NCBI GenBank assembly: GCA_045627525.1
Contig: JAZQNW010000018.1
Coordinates: 1-40,464 of the forward strand
From: CAG-877 sp045627525
GTDB lineage: Bacteria > Bacillota_I > Bacilli_A > RF39 > UBA660
Direction: 5' to 3'
DNA length: 40,464 nt
The position numbers and the translations under genes were made by a program. Numbering within the stretch: position 1 is the stretch's first letter; every line of letters starts with the position of its first letter. The notes beneath the pieces are model-generated. The model was not told the origin of the DNA, did not search any database, and saw nothing but the letters and a program-made list of their open reading frames with translations. Positions 17,719-25,645 of the stretch are shown here, piece by piece.

Positions 17719-19113
17719 ATGTCAAAATTAGTTTTAGTTAACAAAGAACATAAAATAAAAGATAATTATTTTAAAAGATTAGAATTAATAAATACAAAAA
17801 ATACTGATGATGAAGATATAAAAGTAGAAAAAGAAACTTATGAATCGTATTTAAAATTAAAAGAATTTTTAGCTAATAAAAATATTGAAATTTCTATAGC
17901 AGGAGCATATAGAAGTATTAATGAACAGCAACAAATATGGGATGAATTTGAAGAAAAATATGGTAAAGAATACCGAAACTCTCATGTAGCTCCACCTAAA
18001 ACATCAGAACATCATACTGGTCTTGCAATTGATATAAATATAAAAGTAAATGGAAAATTTCCAGAAGATAATAATGAAATAGAAGCCCAAAAAGAATACT
18101 ATGAAAATATTCATAAATATTTACCTAAATTTGGTTTTATTTTAAGATATCCAAAAAATAAAGAAAATATAACTGGTTATAGTTATGAACCTTGGCACAT
18201 AAGATATGTTGGTAAAGTAGTCGCTAAAATTATTACAGAAAACAATTATACATTAGAAGAATATTTAAATAACTATAGTGGAATAATTATTGTAAATAAA
18301 CCTAAAGGATTGACATCATTTGATGTAGTAAATGAAATAAGTCATACATTAGGAATAAAAAGAATAGGTCATACAGGTACACTAGATCCTTTAGCTGAAG
18401 GAGTATTAGTAGTAACCATTGGTAAAGCAACTAAAATAGCCGAACTATTGACATCAACATATAAAGAATATCAGGCTGGTGTTATTTTAGGATTTGAAAC
18501 AGATACTTTGGATATAACTGGTACAATAACAAAAAGCAAAACAGTTCCAGTAACTATAGAAATAGAAAAAGCTCTAGACAAATTTCCTAGAAAATATCTT
18601 CAAGAGGTACCAATATATTCAGCTGTAAAAGTAAATGGTAAAAAACTATATGAATATGCAAGAGAAAATAAAGAAGTAGAATTACCAAAAAAAGAAGTAA
18701 TAATTAAAGAATTAGTTTTATTAAATACCGATCGCAATACTTTTAATTTTAAATGTACAGTTTCAAAAGGATGTTATGTAAGAAGCTTAATTAAAGATAT
18801 TGCTAATTCCATAAACTGTTATGCAACAATGACTAGCTTAATAAGAACTAAACAAGGAAACTTTTCAATCGATAATGCCAATAGTTTAAACGAAATAAAA
18901 CAAGGAAAATTTAAGCTTTATGTAATAGAAGAAGCATTAGACTATAATGTTATAAAGGTAGATAAAGAATTAGAATTTAAAATTAAAAATGGTCAAAAAT
19001 TAAATAATAAATTTAATATAGAAGATAAAGTAATATTTAAAAATATGGATGATAAACTATTAGGCATATACCAAGTGAAAGATAACAAATTAGTAGTATG
19101 GAAAAATTTTTAG
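17719..19113 (+). CDS. truB: Fusion: VanY-type D,D-carboxypeptidase + tRNA pseudouridine-55 synthase TruB
   Basis: One continuous 464-residue frame holds two complete enzymes. Residues 1-185 are an M15 peptidase: LVLVNKEH opening, substrate Arg in AYRS, zinc ligands in SEHHTGLAID (His98, Asp105) and EPWH (Glu157, His160). Residues 188-464 are TruB: GIIIVNKPKGLTSFD opening and RIGHTGTLDPLAEGV with catalytic Asp223, then a PUA-like C-terminal end. TruB makes pseudouridine 55 in the tRNA T-loop. The M15 part would cleave D-Ala-D-Ala-type peptides. There is no signal peptide or membrane helix, so both should be cytoplasmic; the peptidase then resembles VanXY-type cytosolic enzymes. The start ATG follows CTGGTGG. 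TruB is normally with rbfA and ribF; here it is displaced about 5.5 kb upstream of rbfA. Both active sites look intact. Confidence 0.9.
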   Translation: MSKLVLVNKEHKIKDNYFKRLELINTKNTDDEDIKVEKETYESYLKLKEFLANKNIEISIAGAYRSINEQQQIWDEFEEKYGKEYRNSHVAPPKTSEHHTGLAIDINIKVNGKFPEDNNEIEAQKEYYENIHKYLPKFGFILRYPKNKENITGYSYEPWHIRYVGKVVAKIITENNYTLEEYLNNYSGIIIVNKPKGLTSFDVVNEISHTLGIKRIGHTGTLDPLAEGVLVVTIGKATKIAELLTSTYKEYQAGVILGFETDTLDITGTITKSKTVPVTIEIEKALDKFPRKYLQEVPIYSAVKVNGKKLYEYARENKEVELPKKEVIIKELVLLNTDRNTFNFKCTVSKGCYVRSLIKDIANSINCYATMTSLIRTKQGNFSIDNANSLNEIKQGKFKLYVIEEALDYNVIKVDKELEFKIKNGQKLNNKFNIEDKVIFKNMDDKLLGIYQVKDNKLVVWKNF

Positions 19114-19125
19114 AAGCAAAAATAC

Positions 19126-19154
19126 TTTACATTTTCAATATTTTATGATATAAT
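19126..19154 (+). promoter_or_regulatory. Promoter of the J-like-domain gene
   Basis: TTTACA (19126-19131), 17-base spacer, TATAAT (19149-19154), with TGA as extended -10. Confidence 0.72.
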
Positions 19155-19183
19155 TAGTGAGCTAATTAAAGAGGGGGGATATT

Positions 19184-20632
19184 ATGAGCGATATAGTAAC
19201 TGCAAACATAAATGGTGCTCATAAAAGCCGTTTAAAAATTTTAGGATTAAATAAAGATGCAACTAAAGAAGATGTTAAAGCAAAATATGATGAATTATGT
19301 AAATTATTCAGTCCAAGTTTAATAAAAAATCAAGGTTTATCTAATTTAGAATTAGAAGTACGTGAAAAAATATTTGTTGAAATGACAGAAGTAAAAAATT
19401 TATTAAAAACTACTAGTGATATATATACACAAGCTGTAAATGAAACATTGCATTCAAGAAAGTTAACTGATAAATTTCAATCAAATGTTGAAAAATATGC
19501 TTTCTATTTTGAAAAACTATGTGTAGATACAACAGATCCACGTTCATTTTGCGATTATTATGATGTATTAGGTGTAAAGCCAGATGCTAGTAGTAAAGAA
19601 TTAAGGGAAGCATATATTAAAATAGCAACTAGTATTCATCCATTATTACCAGAAAATGCTGATATGGATAAGTCTTTTACTGAAGCTATATATAATGCCG
19701 TAACTAAAGTATATGAAAGATTAGAAAATCAAAATGACAGAGCTAAATTTGATAAAGAATATGCTAAAAGGAATGGACTTAGTACAGAAATTTTCTTTGA
19801 TTTTTATGTAAGTCAAAGAGCTGACTATCCATCTAAAATGGCAGAATTAGCTGGACGAAAAGAAACATTAAATGAAAATGATCCATACATTGGTGAAAAA
19901 AAACGTGTTGGAAATCTTGTATATTATGAATTTACTATGCCAGAAAATGACGATGATATTACTAATTTAGATGAACAAGAAACTGTTCATAAAGTTAAAA
20001 TAGATACAACTGAAAAAGAAATATCATCAATAACTTTAAATAAAAATTCAATCAAGTCAATAGCAAAAAAAGGTTGTGCCTTAGCAAAAACTATTGGTGG
20101 AACAATAAGTGAAAAAATGGTAGAAAAAGATTTTTCAAGACAACAACAAAATAAATTAGGATTACATGAAAAAAGAATACCATCAACTGGTGAAATAATT
20201 AAAAATGTAGGTAAAAATGATATAATACTTTTAAGAGTAGAACCAGTTGTAACAACAATGGGATATAAAGAATTAATGAAAAAAACTGGTGTTGATGGTA
20301 CTACACTTAAGAAATATATTTCTAATGATAAATATTTATCAAAAGGGTTAATGTTAGTTCCATATCATGTTGCTTATTCAGATTTAAAATCAAACCTAAA
20401 ATTAGCAAGAGTAGATGAAGAAGCTTCAAAAAATCCAAAAGCTGAAATTAATAGATTAGCTGATATTTATGGAACAATACCAGAACAAATTATTAAGTTA
20501 AATAAAGATTATATTTCAACAAGTACAAAAGAAGACGGTACAACTACTTACTCATTTACAAGTGACCGTGTTATCGTGCCAACAAGACCAATAGAAAAAT
20601 CTAAAACAGCAAAAAGCAAGGTTATAAAGTAA
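19184..20632 (+). CDS. Protein with two J-like domains lacking HPD
   Basis: A 482-residue cytoplasmic protein. Residues 124-194 read as a J domain: YYDVLGVKPDASSKELREAYIK, a later helix with AVTKVYERL, and NDRAKFDKEY. The HPD loop, however, reads HPL (152-154). Residues 16-50 (LKILGLNKDATKEDVKAKYDEL) repeat the same pattern with FSPS instead of HPD. Loss of the Asp is known to abolish DnaK stimulation, so this is probably not a working co-chaperone. The rest (about 200-482) has no recognised domain; it includes a Lys-rich middle and a helical end (AEINRLADIYGTIPEQIIKLN) that resembles a small helix-turn-helix. The start follows GAGGGGGG, a strong ribosome binding site. Monocistronic, ending in a terminator just before the rimP promoter. 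Confidence 0.75.
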   Translation: MSDIVTANINGAHKSRLKILGLNKDATKEDVKAKYDELCKLFSPSLIKNQGLSNLELEVREKIFVEMTEVKNLLKTTSDIYTQAVNETLHSRKLTDKFQSNVEKYAFYFEKLCVDTTDPRSFCDYYDVLGVKPDASSKELREAYIKIATSIHPLLPENADMDKSFTEAIYNAVTKVYERLENQNDRAKFDKEYAKRNGLSTEIFFDFYVSQRADYPSKMAELAGRKETLNENDPYIGEKKRVGNLVYYEFTMPENDDDITNLDEQETVHKVKIDTTEKEISSITLNKNSIKSIAKKGCALAKTIGGTISEKMVEKDFSRQQQNKLGLHEKRIPSTGEIIKNVGKNDIILLRVEPVVTTMGYKELMKKTGVDGTTLKKYISNDKYLSKGLMLVPYHVAYSDLKSNLKLARVDEEASKNPKAEINRLADIYGTIPEQIIKLNKDYISTSTKEDGTTTYSFTSDRVIVPTRPIEKSKTAKSKVIK

Positions 20633-20645
20633 TCTTGCTTTTTAT
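20611..20645 (+). terminator. Terminator after the J-like gene
   Basis: Ten-bp stem AAAAAGCAAG (20611-20620) / CTTGCTTTTT (20634-20643), extended inside by TTA/TAA; it overlaps the last codons. Confidence 0.85.
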
Positions 20646-20655
20646 TAATATTTAT

Positions 20656-20684
20656 TTGTATTTTCATAAAGTGTATGTTATAAT
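20656..20684 (+). promoter_or_regulatory. Promoter of the rimP-nusA-infB operon
   Basis: TTGTAT (20656-20661), 17-base spacer, TATAAT (20679-20684) with TGT as extended -10. Confidence 0.8.
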
Positions 20685-20696
20685 ACGTTTAGAAAG

Positions 20697-20722
20697 GAGT
20701 GGGAAAGAAAAAATTCCCACTC
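20697..20722 (+). promoter_or_regulatory. Leader hairpin upstream of rimP
   Basis: A perfect 9-bp stem GAGTGGGAA / TTCCCACTC with an 8-base A-rich loop begins about 6 bases after the predicted +1 and is followed by a T-rich tract, then the rimP ribosome binding site. It is unusually GC-rich for this genome. It could be an attenuator or a 5' stabiliser of the operon transcript; a GTGGG/CCCAC hairpin at this position is, to my recollection, common in Firmicutes. Confidence 0.7.
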
Positions 20723-20745
20723 TTATTATTTCCAGGAGGTGAATT

Positions 20746-20994
20746 ATGAAAGAAATTATTGCTGAGTTATTAGACGATAATATCAAAGATTTAAATGTTT
20801 TTGTTGATGATGCTTTCATATCAGAAGAGGAAGGAAAAAGAATATTTAATATTGTTCTTGATAGTGACGAAGTTATTGATTTAAATCGTGTTACAAGTGC
20901 TTCAAGAATAATTAATAAAATAATGGATGAACATGAATCTTTATTAGAGGATGCAGATGAATTAGATGTTTATTCAAAAGAGAAAGGAGAATAA
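20746..20994 (+). CDS. rimP: Truncated ribosome maturation factor RimP (N-terminal domain only)
   Basis: An 82-residue protein matching the alpha/beta N-terminal domain of RimP: FVDDAFISEEEGKRIFNIVLD as the strand pair, VIDLNRVTSASRIINKIMDE as the helix, ending where the family has LEVSSPG (here LDVYSKEKGE). RimP is normally about 150 residues with a C-terminal SH3-like domain that binds S12; that half is absent. The stop is followed at once by nusA, so there is no room for it. RimP helps 30S assembly. The gene holds its usual place in front of nusA and has a strong AGGAGGTG site, so it is probably expressed. It may be a reduced but functional form or a remnant. Confidence 0.72.
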   Translation: MKEIIAELLDDNIKDLNVFVDDAFISEEEGKRIFNIVLDSDEVIDLNRVTSASRIINKIMDEHESLLEDADELDVYSKEKGE

Positions 20995-20998
20995 AAAA

Positions 20999-22183
20999 AT
21001 GAACGGAAAAGAATTTAAAAAAGCCCTTGATAATATTGTTAAGGAAAAAAATATTGATCCTGAAGTTGTATATGATGCTATGGAATTAGCATTAACATCA
21101 GCTTATAAAAAGAATTTTAATTCTAAAACTAATGTTAAGGTATTATTCGATCGTAATACTGGTGATATCAAAGTATTCTCATTTTTAACTGTAGTACCTG
21201 ATGACAAAATGACAAAAGAAGAATATGAAGACTATTTATTTGAACATTATACTGATGAAGATGAAGAGGATGATGAAACAGATACTGAAGAAACAAGCGA
21301 AGAAGCAAGTGAACCAGAATATGAATATTTTAATCCTGAGACAGAAATAAAATATAGCGATGCTAAGAAAATTGATAAAACATTGGAAATTGGCGATACT
21401 ATTGATAATGAAGTTACACCACATGACTTTGGACGTGTAGCTGCATCAACAGCAAAACAAGTAGTAGTTCAAAAAATTAGAGAAGCTGAAAGAAACAGCA
21501 TAATGGAAGAATTTGGAGACAAACAAGATGAAATGCTAATTGGAACAGTAGCTTTAGAAGATACAGATAATTATTTCATTGATTTAGGAAGAACAAACGG
21601 TATCTTACCAAAGAAAGATATTATTCCAGGAGAAAAAATAGAAATGGGTTCTCAAATAAAAGTATATGTTTCTAAAGTAGATAATACAGGTAAAAACTTA
21701 TTAGTTTTATTAAGTAGAAGCCACTACGGATTTGTAAAAAGATTATTTGAATTAGAAATTCCTGAATTAGCTGATGGAACAATAATGTTATATAGTGTTG
21801 CAAGAGATCCAGGAAATAGAAGTAAAGTTGCAGTATATTCTGAAAGAGCAAATATTGATCCAATAGGTGCTTGTATAGGTGAAAAGGGAAGCCGTATTGC
21901 TAGAATTATTGAAGAACTACATGGAGAAAAGCTAGATGTAGTTAGATATGATAATGATCCAGCTGTATTTATTGAAAATGCTTTATCACCAGCAAAAGAC
22001 CTAACAGTAGCAATAACAGATCCAAAGAAACAAGAAGCAATGGTAATAGCTGATGGAGATAATTTCTCATTGGCAATAGGTAAAAAAGGACAAAATGCTC
22101 GCCTAGCAAGCAAACTAACACATTATAAAATAGACATAAAAACTACAGAACAAGCTCGCGAAGCAGGAATTAACTTTAGATAA
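20999..22183 (+). CDS. nusA: Transcription termination/antitermination factor NusA
   Basis: A 394-residue NusA with the Firmicute layout: N-terminal RNA-polymerase-binding domain, an S1 domain (LIGTVALEDTDNYFIDLG through LVLLSRSH), then KH1 and KH2 (GACIGEKGSRIARIIEEL; AIGKKGQNARLASKLT). It lacks the proteobacterial acidic repeats. Odd point: a strongly acidic insert at about residues 83-110 (DEDEEDDETDTEETSEE) between two halves of the N-terminal domain. The start is the ATG at 20999, after AAAGGAG; the ATG at 20966 lies within rimP and is rejected. Four bases separate it from rimP. Confidence 0.96.
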   Translation: MNGKEFKKALDNIVKEKNIDPEVVYDAMELALTSAYKKNFNSKTNVKVLFDRNTGDIKVFSFLTVVPDDKMTKEEYEDYLFEHYTDEDEEDDETDTEETSEEASEPEYEYFNPETEIKYSDAKKIDKTLEIGDTIDNEVTPHDFGRVAASTAKQVVVQKIREAERNSIMEEFGDKQDEMLIGTVALEDTDNYFIDLGRTNGILPKKDIIPGEKIEMGSQIKVYVSKVDNTGKNLLVLLSRSHYGFVKRLFELEIPELADGTIMLYSVARDPGNRSKVAVYSERANIDPIGACIGEKGSRIARIIEELHGEKLDVVRYDNDPAVFIENALSPAKDLTVAITDPKKQEAMVIADGDNFSLAIGKKGQNARLASKLTHYKIDIKTTEQAREAGINFR

Positions 22184-22194
22184 AAGGTGATAAT

Positions 22195-22458
22195 ATGAAA
22201 GTTAAAAAAATACCATTAAGAACTTGTGTAATTACCAGAGAGCATCTACCAAAACAAGAATTATTACGTATTGTTAGAACTAAAGAAGGTGAAATAAAGG
22301 TTGATGAAACAGGAAAATTAAATGGTCGAGGAGCATATATTAAAAAAGATATTGCAGTTTTAGAAAAAGCTAAAAAAACAAAAGCTTTAGAGAAAATGTT
22401 AGAATGCAATATAGAAGAAAATATTTATGAAGAAATAAAAAATATAATAGAAAAGTGA
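22195..22458 (+). CDS. ylxR: YlxR family RNA-binding protein
   Basis: An 87-residue protein with the YlxR features: PLRTCVITRE at the start (family C-V-x-x-R), ELLRIVRTKEG, and GRGAYI in the basic RNA-binding face. YlxR (also called RnpM) is described as an RNA-binding modulator, reported to interact with RNase P. It sits in the canonical spot after nusA, 11 bases away, with AAAGGTGAT as ribosome binding site. The next canonical gene, ylxQ (an L7Ae-like protein), is missing; infB begins 11 bases later. Confidence 0.9.
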   Translation: MKVKKIPLRTCVITREHLPKQELLRIVRTKEGEIKVDETGKLNGRGAYIKKDIAVLEKAKKTKALEKMLECNIEENIYEEIKNIIEK

Positions 22459-22469
22459 GGTGAGTCTTT

Positions 22470-24599
22470 ATGATGACTATAGAAGATTATGCATTAGACG
22501 TTAACAAAAGCGTTGAAGAAATTAAAAATCTATGTGATAAGCTTGGCATTAGCTACGAAGACGAAACTACTGCATTAAGCGAAACAGACATCATTTTACT
22601 AGATAATGCCCAAGAAGATGAAGAAGAAAGTGGCAATAGTGAAGATCTAGACGAAAAAGCTTTAGAAGAGGAAGTAACTGATAAAGCAGAAGAACTTGCT
22701 AGAGATACAAAATTTGATCTTGATAATCAAACAAAATTTGAAAAAGTAAAAAACAAACAAATTAAGAAAACTGAGAACAAAAAGGATTTCTTAAAAGAAA
22801 GAAAAAAAATATATAAGCATCGTGAAAAACTACAAAGCAATGAAACTTCAAAAGATGAAAATACAATTCTTTATGAGCAAGGAATGACAGTTACAGATTT
22901 AGCAAATGCTTTAGATGTAAAATCTGTAGAAATTGTAAAAAAATTAATGGGACTTGGAGTTATGGCATCTGTTAATCAAAGCATAGACTATGATAGCGCA
23001 GAAGTAATAACTTCAGAATATGATAAAGTATTAAAAAAAGCTGAAACTGCTGATATTTCTAATTTTGAAAGTTATGAAATAGAAGATAATGAAGCAGACT
23101 TAATTACACGCCCACCAGTAGTAACAATCATGGGACATGTTGATCATGGTAAAACAACATTATTAGATTCAATTAGAAAAACTAATGTTGCTGGTGGAGA
23201 AGCAGGTGGAATTACTCAAGCTATTGGAGCTTACTCAGTAAAATATAATGATAAAGTAATTACATTTATTGATACTCCAGGACATGCTGCTTTTACAGAA
23301 ATGCGTGCTCGTGGTGCTTCAATTACTGATATTGTTATAATAATTGTTGCTGCTGATGATGGAGTAATGCCACAAACTAAAGAAGCAATAGACCATGCAA
23401 AAGCCGCAGGAGTTCCAATAATTGTTGCAATTAACAAAATTGATAAGCCAGAAGCAAATATTGAAAGAGTAATGACAGGATTAGTTGAAAACGGCTTAAC
23501 TCCAGAAGAATGGGGTGGAGATATTATTGTTAATAAAATATCAGCTGCAACTGGAGAAGGTATACCAGAATTATTAGAAAACATCCTATTAGTAGCAGAA
23601 ATGGAAAATTACCAAGCAAATCCATCACGCTATGCAACAGGAGCTGTTATAGAATCTAAAAAAGATAATAAAGTTGGATCAGTAGCAACACTACTAATTC
23701 AAAATGGAACACTTCGTTTAGGAGATCCAATTGTAGTTGGAACATCATTTGGTAAAGTTCGTACATTAAAAAATGATTTGGGACAAAATATAGTAGAAGC
23801 AGGTCCAGCAACACCAGTTGAAGTAACAGGTATTTCAGAAGTTCCAAGTGCTGGGGATAAGTTTATGGCTTTTGAATCAGAAAAACAGGCAAAACAAATA
23901 GCTGAAGAAAGAAAATTACGAAGCCATGGTCAAGATACTAACTTTAGTGGAATGACTTTAGAAGATTTATTTGGACGTATCCAAGAAGGCGTAAAAGAAA
24001 TTAAAATAGTTTTAAAAGCTGATGTTAATGGTAGTCTTGAAGCCGTAAAAAATTCATTAGAAAAAATCAATGTAGAGGGCGTAAAAGTAAATGTAATAAG
24101 AGCTGGAGTAGGAGCAATTACTGAAAGTGATGTAGTTTTAGCTAGTGCCTCAGATGCCCTAATAATTGGCTTTAATGTTCGCGGTGGAACAAAGACTATA
24201 GAAATTGCCAAACAATATGGTATTACTATTAAAACATACGACATTATTTATAAAGTAGTAGAAGATATGGAAGCAGCAATGAAAGGTATGTTAGATCCTG
24301 AATATGAAGAAAAAGTTACCGGTACTTTAGAAGTTAGACAAATCTTTAAATTTTCAAAAGTCGGTTTAATAGCTGGATGCCATGTCACAAGTGGTGTTGT
24401 AAAAAATAATCAAAAAGCAAGAATTATTAGAGATGACGTTATAGTATATAATGGATCTGTTAAAACATTACAACATGAAAAAGATCAAGTAAAAGAAGTT
24501 AAGAAAGATATGGATTGTGGTATCACTTTAGAAAATTGTCAAGATTATAAAGAAAATGATATTATTGAAATATACGATTTAGTAGAAATTAAACGATAA
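22470..24599 (+). CDS. infB: Translation initiation factor IF-2
   Basis: A 709-residue IF2, the GTPase that brings initiator tRNA to the ribosome. It has a Lys/Glu-rich N-terminal region with an IF2-N domain (MTVTDLANALDVKSVEIVKKL). The G domain has GHVDHGKTT (from Gly222), DTPGHAAFTEM and NKID. Domains II, III (LKADVNGSLEAV) and the C-terminal initiator-tRNA domain follow (GTLEVRQIFKFSKVGLIAGC). Length is close to B. subtilis (about 716). Two consecutive ATG codons begin the frame; the first is taken because AGGTGAG is 5 bases before it. Confidence 0.97.
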   Translation: MMTIEDYALDVNKSVEEIKNLCDKLGISYEDETTALSETDIILLDNAQEDEEESGNSEDLDEKALEEEVTDKAEELARDTKFDLDNQTKFEKVKNKQIKKTENKKDFLKERKKIYKHREKLQSNETSKDENTILYEQGMTVTDLANALDVKSVEIVKKLMGLGVMASVNQSIDYDSAEVITSEYDKVLKKAETADISNFESYEIEDNEADLITRPPVVTIMGHVDHGKTTLLDSIRKTNVAGGEAGGITQAIGAYSVKYNDKVITFIDTPGHAAFTEMRARGASITDIVIIIVAADDGVMPQTKEAIDHAKAAGVPIIVAINKIDKPEANIERVMTGLVENGLTPEEWGGDIIVNKISAATGEGIPELLENILLVAEMENYQANPSRYATGAVIESKKDNKVGSVATLLIQNGTLRLGDPIVVGTSFGKVRTLKNDLGQNIVEAGPATPVEVTGISEVPSAGDKFMAFESEKQAKQIAEERKLRSHGQDTNFSGMTLEDLFGRIQEGVKEIKIVLKADVNGSLEAVKNSLEKINVEGVKVNVIRAGVGAITESDVVLASASDALIIGFNVRGGTKTIEIAKQYGITIKTYDIIYKVVEDMEAAMKGMLDPEYEEKVTGTLEVRQIFKFSKVGLIAGCHVTSGVVKNNQKARIIRDDVIVYNGSVKTLQHEKDQVKEVKKDMDCGITLENCQDYKENDIIEIYDLVEIKR

Positions 24600-24615
24600 T
24601 ATTGGAGGTAATAAT

Positions 24616-24969
24616 ATGGCAAATGTCAAGATAGAAAGATTAAATCATACTTTTCAAGAAGAAATAAGTATGATATTAATGACAGAAATAAAAGACGAAG
24701 ATATTAAATTCGTAACAATTACTGGAGTAGATACAACAAGTGATTTAAGTTTTGCTAAAGTTTATTTTACTGTTTTAGATGATAAAAAAAGAGAAACAAC
24801 TTTAGAGGCCTTAAATAAAGCAGCATCATTTATAAGAGGAAAATTATCAGAAAGAGTAGAAATAAGACATACTCCAGAATTAAGGTTTATCTATGACAAT
24901 TCAATTGATTATGGTAATCATATTGATGAAATATTAGAAGAAATAAAAGAAAAAGAAGAGAATGATTAA
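24616..24969 (+). CDS. rbfA: 30S ribosome-binding factor RbfA
   Basis: A 117-residue KH-type factor needed for late 30S maturation and cold adaptation. The family blocks are visible: ERLNHTFQEEISMIL at the start, VTITGVDTTSDLSFAKVYF in the middle, and IRHTPELRFIYDNSIDYGNHI near the end. The start follows TTGGAGG. It is the last gene of the rimP-nusA-ylxR-infB-rbfA operon; truB, which often follows, is elsewhere. Confidence 0.95.
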   Translation: MANVKIERLNHTFQEEISMILMTEIKDEDIKFVTITGVDTTSDLSFAKVYFTVLDDKKRETTLEALNKAASFIRGKLSERVEIRHTPELRFIYDNSIDYGNHIDEILEEIKEKEEND

Positions 24970-24989
24970 ATTATTATCATTCTTTTTTC
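24959..24989 (+). terminator. Terminator of the nusA-infB operon
   Basis: Stem AGAATGAT (24959-24966) / ATCATTCT (24976-24983) and a T-run; it includes the rbfA stop codon. Confidence 0.8.
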
Positions 24990-25043
24990 TTTCCTAAAAA
25001 AAATTTTTATGTTAAAATGTAATAGAGTAAGAAGGGTGATTAA

Positions 25044-25634
25044 ATGAAAGATAATAAAAAAAAGATTACTAAAAAAGCAAAGGAAGATCTATTAAATGAT
25101 AGTTGGATGTTTATTTTACTATTATCAACAATGACAATTTTAGGATATGCTATAAGTCCTTATAAATTTGATATTAATAATACATCATTATCATATTCAA
25201 TTTTTGCTATACCAGTTTTATTCTTTATATCAAACTACATAACAAAAAAATATGGATATCAAAAGACCGTAGCAGCAATAGCTATTTCTTCAGTTAGCAT
25301 GGTTCTATTTTTAGTAATAATGAATTTCGCTATGAGTAAGCCAACGATATTATTAGAAATTAGTGGAGAATTTTGTGCCATAGTAATAAGTCAATTTGTT
25401 AACTTAACTATTTTTTACTTTTTACAAGAAAATACAACTCATCCGATGTTATTAATATTTTTAACATTCGTTTTCTCAATAGTAGTATTTTATTTATTTT
25501 ACACATTAATAAACATGGAAATAATGTTAACAGATGAATATTGGAATGGTTATTTTACAAGTATCGCTATTCAATCAATTGAATGTTTAATCTTAGCAAT
25601 AATAGATCATTACATAAAAAAAGAAAGAGCATAG
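25044..25634 (+). CDS. Integral membrane protein, possibly VUT/YhhQ-like
   Basis: A 196-residue protein with a Lys-rich N-terminus and about six hydrophobic helices. The stretch FAIPVLFFISNYITKKYGYQKTVAAI resembles the signature of the VUT (YhhQ) family of queuosine-precursor and related transporters, where a conserved acidic/Asn residue precedes YG. The later helix with GEFCAIVISQFVNLTIFYFL also fits. The match is by eye and several conserved acidic positions look replaced, so substrate and even family are uncertain. The ribosome binding site is AGAAGGGTG. It ends convergently with the CPBP gene. Confidence 0.6.
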   Translation: MKDNKKKITKKAKEDLLNDSWMFILLLSTMTILGYAISPYKFDINNTSLSYSIFAIPVLFFISNYITKKYGYQKTVAAIAISSVSMVLFLVIMNFAMSKPTILLEISGEFCAIVISQFVNLTIFYFLQENTTHPMLLIFLTFVFSIVVFYLFYTLINMEIMLTDEYWNGYFTSIAIQSIECLILAIIDHYIKKERA

Positions 25635-25645
25635 CTCTTTTTTTT
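25624..25645. terminator. Terminator between the VUT-like and CPBP genes
   Basis: Stem AAAGAGC (25624-25630) / GCTCTTT (25634-25640), loop ATA, then a T-run; it contains the + gene's stop and reaches the - gene's stop. Confidence 0.8.
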
